Assembly (NCBI GenBank): GCA_002803225.1
Contig: NXFV01001228.1
Location: 1 to 19,360, forward strand
DNA: 19,360 nucleotides
DNA from: Gamarada debralockiae
Lineage: Eukaryota; Ascomycota; Leotiomycetes; Helotiales; Hyphodiscaceae
Reading direction: 5' to 3'
Shown here: positions 1 to 9,870 of the stretch, piece after piece
Layout of the letters: the number at the start of each line of letters is the position of its first letter
Numbering within the stretch: position 1 is the first letter of the stretch
Position numbers and translations under genes: made by a program
The notes under the pieces: generated by a model
Told to the model about the DNA's origin: nothing
The model's database searches: none
The model's input: only the letters and a program-made list of their open reading frames with translations

Positions 1-11
1 GGGGGGGGGGG
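1..11. repeat. G homopolymer at window start
   Basis: The first 11 bases are all G. A run like this at the very first base is more often a contig edge or a sequencing artefact than biology. I see no telomere-type repeat next to it. Confidence 0.6.
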
Positions 12-170
12 TTGCAGCAGGCTGCCTACAACATACGAAGCAAGTGCTTTTCAGGGTCTTTTTTTCAGCTCCTTTGTGAACAGGGTTTGAGGAGGCTTTG
101 ATCCCTAACCTCTCCAAATCTAGCAGAACATGCATCTCACTTCGTTTTACCAGCCTCGCCTAGCGAGCTG

Positions 171-446
171 GTGCGACAGGGGCCATTTGGGACCTGCAAC
201 GAACCTGCTGCTGCCAGGCAGCGAGGCATTGCATTTAGCGGTCTGGATAAATGGACATTGAAATCACCTTCCCTATCAGTCGATGAGTGCCAGGGTCAAT
301 TGGAGCTGTATGCAATTGATGATGGTTTGTGTTACCGCTGGACAGGTTCACCGAAACGTCAAGGGGTACGAAGGCGCGGCTTTGAAATCCGAACTAATTA
401 TGACCAAGAACACCAAAATCTCTACGTGCACGCGACTCCATATTAA
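171..446 (+). pseudogene. Cys-containing open frame, possible relic of a small secreted protein
   Basis: This frame is open for 91 codons but has no ATG at its start. Its central part (about residues 38-58) reads DECQGQLELYAIDDGLCYRW, which has the look of a cysteine-bearing small secreted protein: two Cys spaced by a hydrophobic strand and an Asp-Asp-Gly turn. No signal peptide is found, and the C-terminal part turns Arg/Gln-rich and loses any pattern. It is followed by a strongly A+T-rich stretch (about 440-600). I do not recognise a family; it may be a relic or chance. Confidence 0.15.
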
Positions 447-831
447 ATTCAAATTTTATCAGAACATACTGCTTTTAAGTTTATATAAAATTAAAGAAGC
501 AAATGCATTTTTTGTGCAATTTTGGAATTTCTTAAGTTGACTTTGCAATTATAGAAGAATTATTCTTTTGACTATAAACCTCGAATTTTTCGCTTATTTG
601 AAAATGGTCGGATTTCAATGCGTCTCGGTTCCGGCCAGCCGCTCACCCGGCTGTGCCGCTCGGACTTCCCAGACATCAGGTACGAAGAATCGAGCTGTAC
701 CTCCGTGGACATCCCCAATTTTACGTCCCAGGAGTGTAGCTACCGTACAGTAAGTGATGCCCAGTCTACCACCAGATTTTTAAAGAGCTTCATTAATTTT
801 CCTCTTTTGCGATCCTAGAAACGATGGTGAT

Positions 832-917
832 TAGTTGCAGTATCGGGATTTGAATGTATTCGCGCTCTAAGACAGTGCTATAAGTCGGTCACTTCAGCAC
901 TCATGACTACTCAACTA
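832..917 (-). other. tRNA-like relic (class II length)
   Basis: Read on the minus strand, the 86-nt segment has matching ends (TAGTTG at 917-912 and CAACTA at 837-832). It has an A-box-like TAGTCATGAGTG with a perfect 4-bp D stem (GTCA/TGAC around a 12-nt loop), and a B-box-like TTCAAATCC. The acceptor stem has one mismatch. The anticodon arm and the T stem do not fold properly, and about three extra bases lie between the T loop and the acceptor. The length would suit a Leu/Ser type. I read it as a dead tRNA or tRNA-derived fragment; chance similarity is possible. Confidence 0.25.
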
Positions 918-1324
918 AAATTGAAATGTATTCAGCGGATTCATCTACACATCGATCCTCCGCGATAGCGGATCATCTCTTCCAACCCTCCAAAGGACGC
1001 CAAAAATTTATCTCCTTTTCCCGGGTTCCCTGTTCCCAAGCTTCTACTTCTCCCACTTCCCCACTATCTTGCTCAGGAACTCAGAATCGGATGGCAGAAT
1101 CCTTTCAGCCCTGGTCCTCTGTCAGGCTGTGATCTCGATCGAGACCAGCATCCGTTGAAGTCCGTCTACCTTGGCGGATAGTTCTCGAAATTGCCCGATT
1201 TAAGCAGGAAGGCCATGACATATCTAAAGAATGTTATTCATACTTGTGGCGTCTGAGGTTTGGGGCTGACTCCAGCCTTGAGTAAAATAATTTGATTTGA
1301 GTACACAGTAATGAGACTTCTCTT

Positions 1325-2290
1325 CCTACTTCCGACTACCGCTTCCGATCAACACCAACAAACAACCCTCCCCTCCTCCTTAACCAAGTCCTTCACTCCC
1401 CGCCGATTCGCCCACTCTTCACCAAACCTGCTCCTCGCCTTTTCCTTTTCCTTTCCCTGCAACTCATCCCAATCCTTCATACCTTTTACCACCTATCAAA
1501 AACCTCTCCCCCTTCACTCATCCCTCAACTATCCCTCCTAGCTTCTGTGCGCGCAGGAATATCTTCAAAAACATCCGTCGTCAGCACACTCGTCTCAAGA
1601 TCGGCTGCTTCCATGATATCCTTCAAACTCTCCGGTTCTTTAATCCACGTTGTCTTTCCCAATCCATCAATCTTAAAATCTTCGCTGATGGTATCGAGGA
1701 TCTTGAGACTGAGCATGGAGTGGGTGTGGGGGATGTCGACTATCAGTCGGCCGCAGAGTTTGAGGTATGTTGCCTAATGCTTGATTGCTTCTCCCAGATT
1801 CGGCAACAAAATTAGCGCACTACATACCGTCACAATCGAAGTATCCTTCTTTCCCAACTAATCTGGAATACCTGATAAAGAGTTGATGCCGTGCTCCACG
1901 AAAGTGATGTCTATTCCTTTGTTTGAGAGATTGGAGAGTTTCGAGCGCGCTACGCCGAGCATGCCGCTCGAGATATCGACTTCGATGATAGTAGGCTTCT
2001 TCCCCTCGGACTGGAGGATGCGAGTAAATTCGAAGGCAACAAGTCCAGTGCCACATGCTACATCGAGCAACGACTCGCTGGGCTCTGGCGTATGATACAT
2101 ATTCGGACACTATATGCCGGTGGAAGTTTTTTTTGTCGTCGTATGCTGCTGCGCAAGTGTTGCCTGATGCTGATATTGAAGAGATGTTGAAGGTTGGGGT
2201 CGAGAAGATGATTTGACTTGACGAACATTAGGTACTCGGAATTCTCGAGGGCCTTTAAGGAGGCGAGGCGATTATAGGAAGCAAGCAAAT
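1325..2290 (-). pseudogene. class I SAM-dependent methyltransferase pseudogene
   Basis: A methyltransferase-like protein can be followed on the minus strand only by changing frames. The N-terminal stretch (about 2288-2170, including YNRLASLKALENSEYL) is in one frame and a short YDDKKNFHRH segment in a second. The SAM-binding region is in a third: motif I LLDVACGTG at about 2070-2044, then an Asp-containing strand like motif II. That frame meets a TAG at 1860-1858. Beyond it, 15 codons lead into a well-formed 54-nt intron (1827-1774, GTATGT...TAG) whose splicing restores YLKLCGRLIVDIPH, the post-motif strand of the family. The frame then runs through DGLGKTTW and TDVFEDIPARTEA before stopping at 1525. 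Family-like C-terminal sequence (DWDELQ..., FGEEW, KEEGRV) continues to about 1325 with further frame breaks. The intron is still spliceable, which suggests recent decay. There is no clue to the substrate; small-molecule methyltransferases of this kind are common in fungal metabolite clusters. Confidence 0.7.
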
Positions 2291-2299
2291 TGATATATG

Positions 2300-3157
2300 T
2301 TTGAATGGATTGATTTGAAACTAAGTTCAGAATGAATGAAAGTCGGAAAGTGGGATAAATTGGCTTAACTCCGATGAGATGAATGTATAAAAGGGACAGA
2401 AGAACAGTAATGCGGGATAGATTTATTTAAGTAGCAAGTCCTCGCAACTTTGCGATCCACATAGGAATGGAGGTATGTCCTGAGTCATCAATGTGCTGTT
2501 ACATGATTCTGCGGGAGATCATCACGATCGTTGGTTGTGATCATCGCGATGTGATGTGTCAGCACTTGAACGTTGAGATCAATCTCCGGAATACCTGTTT
2601 TAGGCATTGATCGATCCGTCGTGCATATACGCATAATCGGTTGAAGAAATCGTACCTCGTAGGGTTACTGTCTAAGAAAATGCAACTTATGATTCCACTC
2701 GGAAAAGATAGCCTGGGGAAAGTAGATGATGGGATTTGGAGTCGATGTATAAATTTGTACATTAGAATTGAACTGTTTTCTATCTCATAAGACGGTCATG
2801 AAGTATATACATGAATATTAAAAATAAGTAGCTTGTGAATCAATTCGAGATTCGAAAGGTGATCCTCAGATGGCTCTTTCCTCTTTTTCTTTCTTTCGTT
2901 CCCTCTGCCCCGAAAATGGTGGCAGTAAGCTCTTGCTGATATGATGCCAGGTGCTTCGTATGTTGACCCATTGGTATAAACGCCAGATGATCCAATCCTT
3001 CCTTCCCTTGGGGTATAGACGCCTCTCGTAAATATAACAATTGTTGTCGTTGACAACTGTCGATCTAGACCATTCCTCCTTTTGTGCTTCTATCCTTCTT
3101 CGCCATATCAACATTCCCCCCATATGATGTACACGGTACTGTGACACCAATGTCCTA
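2300..3157. other. intergenic, no gene seen
   Basis: About 860 bases between the methyltransferase pseudogene and the DUF7729-like gene. Only frames without ATG or recognisable protein features are present. It would hold the 3' flank of the leftward DUF7729-like gene. I see no RNA gene, repeat or transposon end. Confidence 0.5.
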
Positions 3158-4503
3158 TCACAGTAGCCAACTTCCAACCAACAACGCCAAAGCAAACATC
3201 CCCACACCCGGGTTCACGGTCTCGACTCTCCCTGCACTCGTCACCGCAGCCGCCAAGCTTTGATTCACGAACGATGGACCACATTGTACATTAACCTGCA
3301 TAGCTGCATTCACATAATCGCTCGCCAACGCGCTGGACCGGTCACTAGTCGCCGCCTCGAAAACTGCCATCGTATTCTTCAGGCAAGCATCACACGTCGG
3401 TTGACTTCCCCCAGGCAATGATATATTCAGCGGCAGGTAATAAATATAACTATCCGTCGGACTCGAGGCGTTGGTAACGGCGTCCGCGAAACAGTATGAG
3501 GATGTCGAGGGATTGCGTAGACATGATGCGGTGTATAGGGGTTTGTAGGCCAGCAACCCAAGATGCGCTTGTATGATGAGTGGATTCTGGGACGCGAGGT
3601 CTGACGCGCAGGCGGTGGAGGTGGTGATGTTTGAGGCGAAGGCGGACATGAGTGGCGTGCAGGTGGAGAGATTGGCTGCGCATGTTGCGTCGAGGGTTTG
3701 GGAGATGCGGACGAGAGATTTGGAGTCTTGGAAGAAGGAGTTGGAGTTCTAGAGCGTGTTAGTCGCCAATTGATGGAGGGGAAGGGGTTAAGTACTTGGA
3801 GGAGCAACGAGAACGGTAGGCATGATTTGAACGTCGCGTTCGCGAGCATACCATTCATAAATGACTGACAACTATCTGTGATATTCCCACTAAAGCCCTG
3901 ATCGAATGGCGATGGTAATGGACTCGCGGCATCCGTAGTCGCGACCGCAATGCCTGTTGACGTGGACGACGACGTCTTCGTCGTAGACCCTGAAGTTGAA
4001 GCTGACGTGATCATTGAAGTTGTTGACGAAGTAACAAGAGTGGTAGCATCTTTTGATGAGGAAGAGAGATCGTCGACTACTGCTCGCCGTTGAAGATCGT
4101 CGTGTTCCGTTGCTAGGGTCCAGGCTTTTGGATCTGGAGGTGGACCTTGATCAACGAGAATGGTTCCTGACTTGGCTAAGCGGGAGAGTGCCGATCCCAA
4201 ATCCTCCGAGACGTCGGTCTCGACGCTTTCAATCATCTGCTCGTCGATGTACAAGTGCGATGCTGAGGACAGTGAGATGCAACATGATATTGTTAGGAAT
4301 ACTAAAAGTAGGAAAGAGGAAGTTGGTCGAGGTCGATGACGGAGCCAAGATGTGTGTTCGTTTCTGCGAATAAGATTTGTAGGGGCGCGGTGATGGTGCG
4401 ACGTCGAGTGTGGTGAGCTCGTCCGTGACGAGGAAACGGAAACTTCGTTTTCTCTCACCTCATCCACGATTTCCATGGCGAGGTTTGAGCGAGTCGTATC
4501 CAT
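3158..4503 (-). CDS. DUF7729-like, Ser/Thr-rich, probably GPI-anchored surface protein
   Basis: Two exons, 4503-3796 and 3748-3158, separated by a 47-nt intron (GTACTT...GCGACTAAC...CTAG), give 432 residues. Residues 1-60 are polar and rich in Ser, His and Arg. Residues 62-82 form a hydrophobic segment (SSFLLLVFLTISCCISL) that could be an internal signal peptide or a signal anchor. About 145-190 is a Ser/Thr-rich stretch likely to be O-glycosylated. From about 200 to 405 lies a domain with regularly spaced Cys (SCQSFMNG, FKSCLP, ATCAANLSTC, YCFADA, CDACLKN, QVNVQCGPSFV) and many N-glycosylation sequons. This pattern is what I know from the fungal DUF7729 family of secreted or wall-associated proteins of unknown function. 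The C terminus is a hydrophobic tail (VGMFALALLVGSWLL) directly before the stop, as expected of a GPI-attachment signal. The ATG at 4503 is chosen because it is the first in the open frame; Met10 is an alternative start. The family assignment is from memory of the Cys pattern; no enzymatic role is claimed. Confidence 0.8.
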
Positions 4504-6182
4504 CTTGAATTGATGTTCCTTATAATCGTGGTTCCAGCATCACTCGAGATGTGTGAGTCGAGAACGAGGAATCGTCTCTAAATTGCCCAATGCAAATGGC
4601 CGTCCCAGATAACAATGTTCTGGAATATGAACAAAGACCCGGTACTATGCTTCCCGTCCTTGGATCTGGTCCCCCGTAGATTGGAGTTGATAGAGAATTA
4701 TCAGGATCGTTGTTGCAGATATATTCGTCCAGGTTCCTCAGCCTTATTATTATATTGTCGTACAAGAACTTCGATGGAACTTCCAAAAATGATCGATAAA
4801 ACAGTTCTTCGGATCCAACACCCAGATAAACGAGTGACTGTAGTTGGGTATCCGTGAAGTGAGTGAATGCGTGCTGCCGTCGAAGATCCTCTCCTTTTCC
4901 AGTCGTGCTCTTCTCCTCACTCCTTATGTACGATCTGGTGGTGCCGAATATAATACAGGCAAAATTCGAAAGAGTTACACCAATACCTTTCTATGTTCAA
5001 AGAGAGGGGCCACTACCGTTTTGTTGCCAGGCCCTGGTCCAATATTTGCTTCTGGGTGTGTTCGGTCCCTTCTGCTCTAGCCTTGTCTTTCCCTGAACGG
5101 TTGAGTGGGTGAAGCTTCCGACCAGTACTGTCCCACCCATTCTGACTTTTGACTGGCATGGACCATTTACATCGACGCCATGGACGCCACGGGTATGCAG
5201 CCCAATATTGAAAATATTGAACGCCCTAAGCCTCGCGGCGGGAGAAGATAGCATTGCCTTGGATAAACCCCACAAATGAACTATGTTGAAGACTGCATCA
5301 CATATATTAATTCCCCACATCTGACCTGTATTCTCTATCACTCCTCCCAATGATGATTCTGTACAACCACATTTTCTGCATTCTCAGCGATATCCGGAAG
5401 GTAACTATCACGTCCCGTTCTAACCTTCAAACAACACAGCCCCCGTGCACGTTCAGGAACCCGCCAAATCTCTCACAATCCCAGTCAAAGTCCAGACCAC
5501 GCACATCCATAATTCTAATGTATCACTAGCGCTGCCACGCAAGGCCGCTGTCTTCTTTCAGAATGGCCCACTTACCGCCGCGTTTACCGAAATGAGGTCT
5601 CATCGGCAGCTAAACCAATTGAGAGCATGACCTGGGATATTCTTGGATCTGGAGACGCGAAAGAGGGAAAGCGCGATGGGTCGTTGGTTTGGGTTGCAGC
5701 TTCTGTGTCTTTTTGGAAGCAAGGGCTTTTAGACTTTACTGCTGGAGGTGAAGCACGTGGAAAGTATCACCACAGCATCACGAAATTTTTACGGAGTACA
5801 TCAAACTTCCTTGTAAAGGAAGATGAAAGGCCAGATGAAGCTGCAATGCGAGAAAACCGTTTCTAGGAACACGGCATATCATCAACAAATCACCACGCGC
5901 TGCATGCATATCCAATCTGCACAGAACCCGCTCTGGAATCTGCTGCGTTAATTTGTTTTCGTGCCTGTGTTGCACCCTTTACATAGCTTTTATCCACCTC
6001 AGGCTCCTTCCTTGCACCTCACTTAACCACATTTACCCCTAATCCTCAACCTTAACTTAAAGGAGTTTCCTATCCCCTTAACAAATCTTCACCATATCCA
6101 ACCATAAAACTTCCCTTCAACCTCTCTTTTTCGTCCTTCCATATCCATCTTTTAAGTTTGCCAAAAAGTATAATACTTGCGC
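4504..6182. other. long gene-poor region
   Basis: About 1.7 kb with no convincing gene. The first few hundred bases should carry the promoter of the leftward gene that starts at 4503. Frames such as 4997-5350 (-) and 5627-5866 (+) lack domain features and mostly lack ATG starts. A small 7+3+7 palindrome (CAATATT GAA AATATTG) lies at 5203-5219. About 5980-6150 is C+T-rich on this strand. Confidence 0.45.
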
Positions 6183-6302
6183 AATTCGGCTCTTCTTTGC
6201 TCTCCTCCCCCCGGTTTAAAGGTCAATTTTTTGTATGGAACCTGCTAGAAAATTTTAACCTTTAAACGAGAGGGCGGGAGAGTAACATTTATTAGCCCAA
6301 TC
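6183..6302. repeat. imperfect inverted repeat, hairpin-forming
   Basis: The two halves pair across a spacer of roughly 15 nt at 6233-6247. The perfect core is GTTTAAAGGT at 6214-6223 against ACCTTTAAAC at 6258-6267. It is flanked by A+T pairing on the loop side, by CTCTCC (6200-6205) against GGAGAG (6277-6282), and by a weaker outer pairing (6183-6191 against 6294-6302). It could be a small MITE relic or a transcribed hairpin. No target-site duplication is evident. Confidence 0.45.
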
Positions 6303-7686
6303 ATTGAATTTCTGTCAAACCCGTCATCATCAGCAACGCCTTTGGTACAGCCAGGTGCGCCACCAATATTACAACACCAAGGCCAACGCCAATTCACGCA
6401 AGTCAGCGCTTGACCTTTTTTGCCAATAAGAACACAATCCGTAGTTTACGAGCTGCCTTCTCTCATTAACTGTCATCGTGCTTAAACGTATCGTCCATTT
6501 CTCCATTTGATCGTTTTGTTCTTGGAGGCGGAGAAACAAGGCTCTGCAATACCACAACATCTTGGCCATTCTTTGGCTTTCAGAACAAGTCAAAGCCAGT
6601 CTCACAAATAAGAAGTGGCGCCCCCCACAGCGTAGCACCTGTCAGCGCCAATGTTGTACCTGGTCGTACTGAAATACGGTAGATATCGTACAAATATGCC
6701 ACCTTTCCGGGCGATGGGATCGCACAGAGATTAATTGAGGACTCGACGATCGTAGTTACAAGGCGAGTATTTGTGTTAGGGGTCATTATGGGCTGTGCGA
6801 GGTTGTGATAATGTTTGAGGGAGATGTTTTTGTCTACTTTGGAAGGGAGTTCCTTCTATTTTAGGCTCAGTCAGGTGATAACAGATATCACGTGGAATTG
6901 ATATTCTCTTAATTTGTGTTGGGACGAATCACAGCTTGTCTTTCAGGATCGTATGATTCTTTCCTGTGATATTGATGTTCTCCATCTTTCATTGAGTGCA
7001 GTCTCCAAAATCAAATGATGCTAGACAGTCACGTGAAGAGTCCTTAATTCTCATTTGTCCCTGAAGTGCTCGAACGAATCTTCTTAATCCCTTGGAATCT
7101 GGATAAACCATCTCTTCACATGGCGTCAACACCTCTTCCATCACATTAGCGCCACCCAGTGGCTGCAATCCACTCATCACATGACCCAACCCCTTTCCGC
7201 ATCTCCTCGTCCCCTTCCATTCCCCTGCAAAACTCCCCAAGAACTTCAACTTTTGTTGCACATCGTATCCAGGGTACCATTTGACAGTTTTACACAGCGC
7301 ATCATCTGACTCGTGGCTATCCCAGTTCTTGACCCTGGGCTCTCAGCTGAATAAAGTGTGGCGTTGCGACTGGCGAATTACCATCCAAAAATAGAGGTGG
7401 GTGACATCGATTTGTGTACTTCTGACAAATGCCATCCTTGAAGATGCGTGCGGCTCTTCTAGTGCTTCTGAAGATTGCCCTGATTTGTGGTTGCGAGGAA
7501 CTGGAGTTGAGATGGAATCGCGCGTTGTGCTGAGATGTACCAATCCCCACGGTGTTATCTCCGCTGCGTTGGATCTGAGACTAAAGGGCGACAAAAGCAT
7601 TTACCATTTCAAGCCCATCGTAGACGTGTCTGAGAGGCCTTATGCTTCGTAAAGTCGCGCGGCAATGATTATTTATTCCAGTTGAG
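6303..7686. other. gene-poor region with two unproven open frames
   Basis: No gene can be supported. Two minus-strand frames are worth naming. The frame 6786-6580 starts with ATG and encodes 68 residues with a moderately hydrophobic C-terminal half (RPGTTLALTGATLWGAPLLI), but has no recognisable domain. A frame open from about 7361 to 6989 encodes about 120 residues without an ATG at its head; its composition looks protein-like (KLKFLGSFAGEWKGT and MEEVLTPCEEMVYPDSKG) but matches nothing I know. Either could be an exon of a gene I failed to assemble. Confidence 0.4.
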
Positions 7687-7910
7687 CATTCACCAGTGGG
7701 CGCCAAATCTCGTGAGACAGTCAAAATTGCAACCCACCCGCAACTTCGCAACATAACGCGAAATAAAATTTCTGAATTGACAAATTTGTTCGCCGCAATC
7801 CACTCTATAATCCAATATACTTTTTTATGTATTTCAAACTTGTGATTTGGGTGCAGAAAACTGTCCAGGTTTTCAGCTGTCTCACGAGATTTGGCACACC
7901 CCGGTGATTG
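7687..7910. mobile_element. MITE-like element with 34-bp terminal inverted repeats
   Basis: The left terminus (7687-7720) and the reverse complement of the right terminus (7910-7877) match at 29 of 34 positions without gaps. They share an uninterrupted 19-mer, GCCAAATCTCGTGAGACAG, and both begin with CA.TCACC. The 156-bp interior is A+T-rich in its middle and encodes nothing convincing. Size, long terminal repeats and lack of coding capacity fit a non-autonomous DNA transposon (MITE). I could not find a clear target-site duplication, so the exact ends and superfamily are open; an extension out to the CAG/CTG at 7679-7923 is possible but less well matched. Confidence 0.55.
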
Positions 7911-8181
7911 TGGCTCTCGGCTGACAAAGTCCAGAATCAGCCTCAGGCGTGTTACGAGGTCCGGGCCGTGGGCGAGACGAGACAACGTACATAATGAGTT
8001 GTACCGACCGAATTTCGAAAGGTGTCGGCGCGCTTGAGCTGTTTATTGATAGCACAATCCAAGCTTACCACTTGATTTATGCGCCAACATTCAACACAGC
8101 AAAGAATTTCAAGTATTCCCTTTGGTGTTTGAATTTGCCTTGGGAATAATAGGTATTTTATCGGTCATACGGGCAACAAAA
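7911..8181. other. upstream region of the four-TM protein gene
   Basis: About 270 bases between the MITE-like element and the ATG at 8182. It contains no gene. An in-frame stop at 8050 with no ATG between it and 8182 fixes the start of the downstream gene. The promoter of that gene must lie here or partly within the element. Confidence 0.45.
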
Positions 8182-9870
8182 ATGGCCGTTGAGAGCGACG
8201 ATGAAGTTATTGATCGCCCTCGCCAACCCGTTGTTCTCGACCGTCTAGCCGAGGCCACCAGCAGTGGAGCGCAATACAATCCACAAAAAGCTGTCCATCA
8301 ACGCCCCGTTCCCGGCCCTGCAGTCCATTTACGATCAACTACTCTCCAATCTTTTCCCCAACAACCAGGCACATCCAACATACAATTCACGACCACTCAA
8401 GAAGATAACGAAACAAGTCAGACGGGAGCGAAAGGACATGTATCCCACCAGGTCAACAACTACGTTGCGGGCGGCACGTCGACAATTCATTATGGAGACG
8501 TGGTGATCAGCCCTCCGAGTCGAACAATCTTTGATTTCGCAGACAAAAATGAATCAAAGGATCTCAAGCTCTTGATGGCGAAGAAAGCCAAGCATCAGGC
8601 AAAACGACTAGTACGTACCCTATCAATCCATTCCACCAGTTCCCAGAAACTCTGACGTTTTCAGAGTGCGGAAATCGCCAAGATTGACGAAGGTCCTGGT
8701 GCCAAAGCCTACGTACCGTACGAAGATGTGATCTCAACAGACGAGAGCAGCAAACGCAGCCTCTTCAAAATCACCGCGCGCTTCGAGTTTCTTGATCGCT
8801 CATTCGCAGAGTACTTCCGTGCCATGGCCCCTACTTTTGACCACGAGTACATCAAACAGCAGCTGCAGCTGGTCAAAGAGCAGATCGGCAATCGTCATGG
8901 AAATAAAGACATGCCTGTATATCTTGGCGACCTGGGCGAGTACTGCGAGCTCGTGTCCTCGCACCTACCACGCGCGTGTACAAGAGCTGAACTGCCGTTT
9001 ACAATCACTCACACTGGCGATGCTGTAATCCATAATCTGCAAGATGAGCTGGATATTCCATATTGGAGGTTCCTGCTCGCATTATTCTTGGAGCGAAATA
9101 AGAACACGATGGGAGGCAGGAGTTTAGATGCTGAGATCGTGATGAGGGTTTTGGATAGCGTGACGACTGATTTGCAGAACGATATCCACCATCTGAAATC
9201 TAAGGGCATCGACAAAATTCCAAAAGTCATCCGGGAGACCATCGACAAGCGTGTCAAGATCCTGAGAACTGCTCTTGATTCCACGTTTCCAGATCACGAC
9301 GTAAAAGCAGATTTCTTGTCTACTGTCTACGCCGAAGCTGAAGCGGATCTCAACAGCAACGGCAAAAGTATGTCTTCAAAGTCATCTGATGATACGGAAG
9401 GAGAAACCACTACGCACAAAGAAACAGCCATCCTCATCTCCCTAATCTTCCTCGGCCTCAGCTTAGCCATGATCCCTGGTTACATCGGCTTCTCGCTCGC
9501 TTTCTCCCCATCTCCTCCCTCCGACACAACTCCCTCGCGCTACAATGCAGACTTCTACTTCCTGCTTCAAAGTAGCATCATGACTGTCCTGGGCAACATC
9601 ATCGCCATCATCCCGCTCCTCAAAAAATCTTGGGTTTCGAGCGCTTATATGCTTATGTGGTGTGCGTTTGGACTTAGTTTTGTGCTTGCGGGTGTGAGTT
9701 TGGTTTTATATGTGATTGTGGGCTCGGGGTGGAGTTCTGTGGCGAGCTTCTTGAGCAGTGTAGCGAGCGTGGCTGCTGTGCTTGTGCTGACGCAAGCTAC
9801 TGGGAAGGAGACGGGAAAAGGGAGGAAAGATGAAGCGAAGGGGGAGGAGCTTGTGAAGTGTAAGAAGTGA
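8182..9870 (+). CDS. uncharacterised protein with N-terminal Gly/Asn beta motif, helical middle and four C-terminal TM segments
   Basis: Two exons, 8182-8610 and 8665-9870, joined over a 54-nt intron (GTACGT...TTTTCAG) that carries an in-frame TGA if not spliced, give 544 residues. The ATG at 8182 has a strong context (ACAAAAATGG) and is the first in frame. Residues 1-85 are polar and Gln/Pro/Thr-rich, probably disordered. Residues 89-109 (HQVNNYVAGGTSTIHYGDVV, then Ile) alternate small and hydrophobic residues with Gly turns, as in short beta-arch or amyloid-type motifs. About 120-165 is charged and Lys-rich. About 175-375 looks mostly alpha-helical (EYFRAMAPTF, IKQQLQLVKEQIG, DIPYWRFLLALFLERNK). 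Residues 376-396 are a Ser/Thr/Glu linker. Four hydrophobic segments follow at about 398-422, 440-462, 470-495 and 499-520, then a Lys-rich tail. I recognise no named family. The order (disordered head, beta motif, helical domain, membrane bundle) suggests a signalling or membrane-acting protein; this is inference only. Confidence 0.8.

Noticed and set aside
568..818. Two overlapping plus-strand frames with Cys and Ser/Thr-rich sequence and splice-donor-like GTACGA and GTAAGT
   Set aside because: No coherent protein results from any splicing I tried by eye.
1311..1541. Plus-strand open frame rich in Leu, Pro and Ser
   Set aside because: It is the complement of the purine-rich, Lys/Glu-coding C-terminal part of the methyltransferase relic.
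4997..5350. 117-codon minus-strand frame
   Set aside because: Starts at TTG, has no domain features and lies in non-coding surroundings.
6580..6786. ATG-initiated 68-codon minus-strand frame
   Set aside because: Some hydrophobic pattern but no domain and no splice partner found; kept only as a note in the intergenic entry.
6989..7361. Minus-strand frame of about 120 codons with protein-like composition
   Set aside because: No ATG at its head, no recognised family, and I could not connect it to an upstream exon with confidence.
7581..7985. 134-codon minus-strand frame
   Set aside because: It spans the MITE-like element and both of its terminal repeats and starts at TTG; most likely chance.
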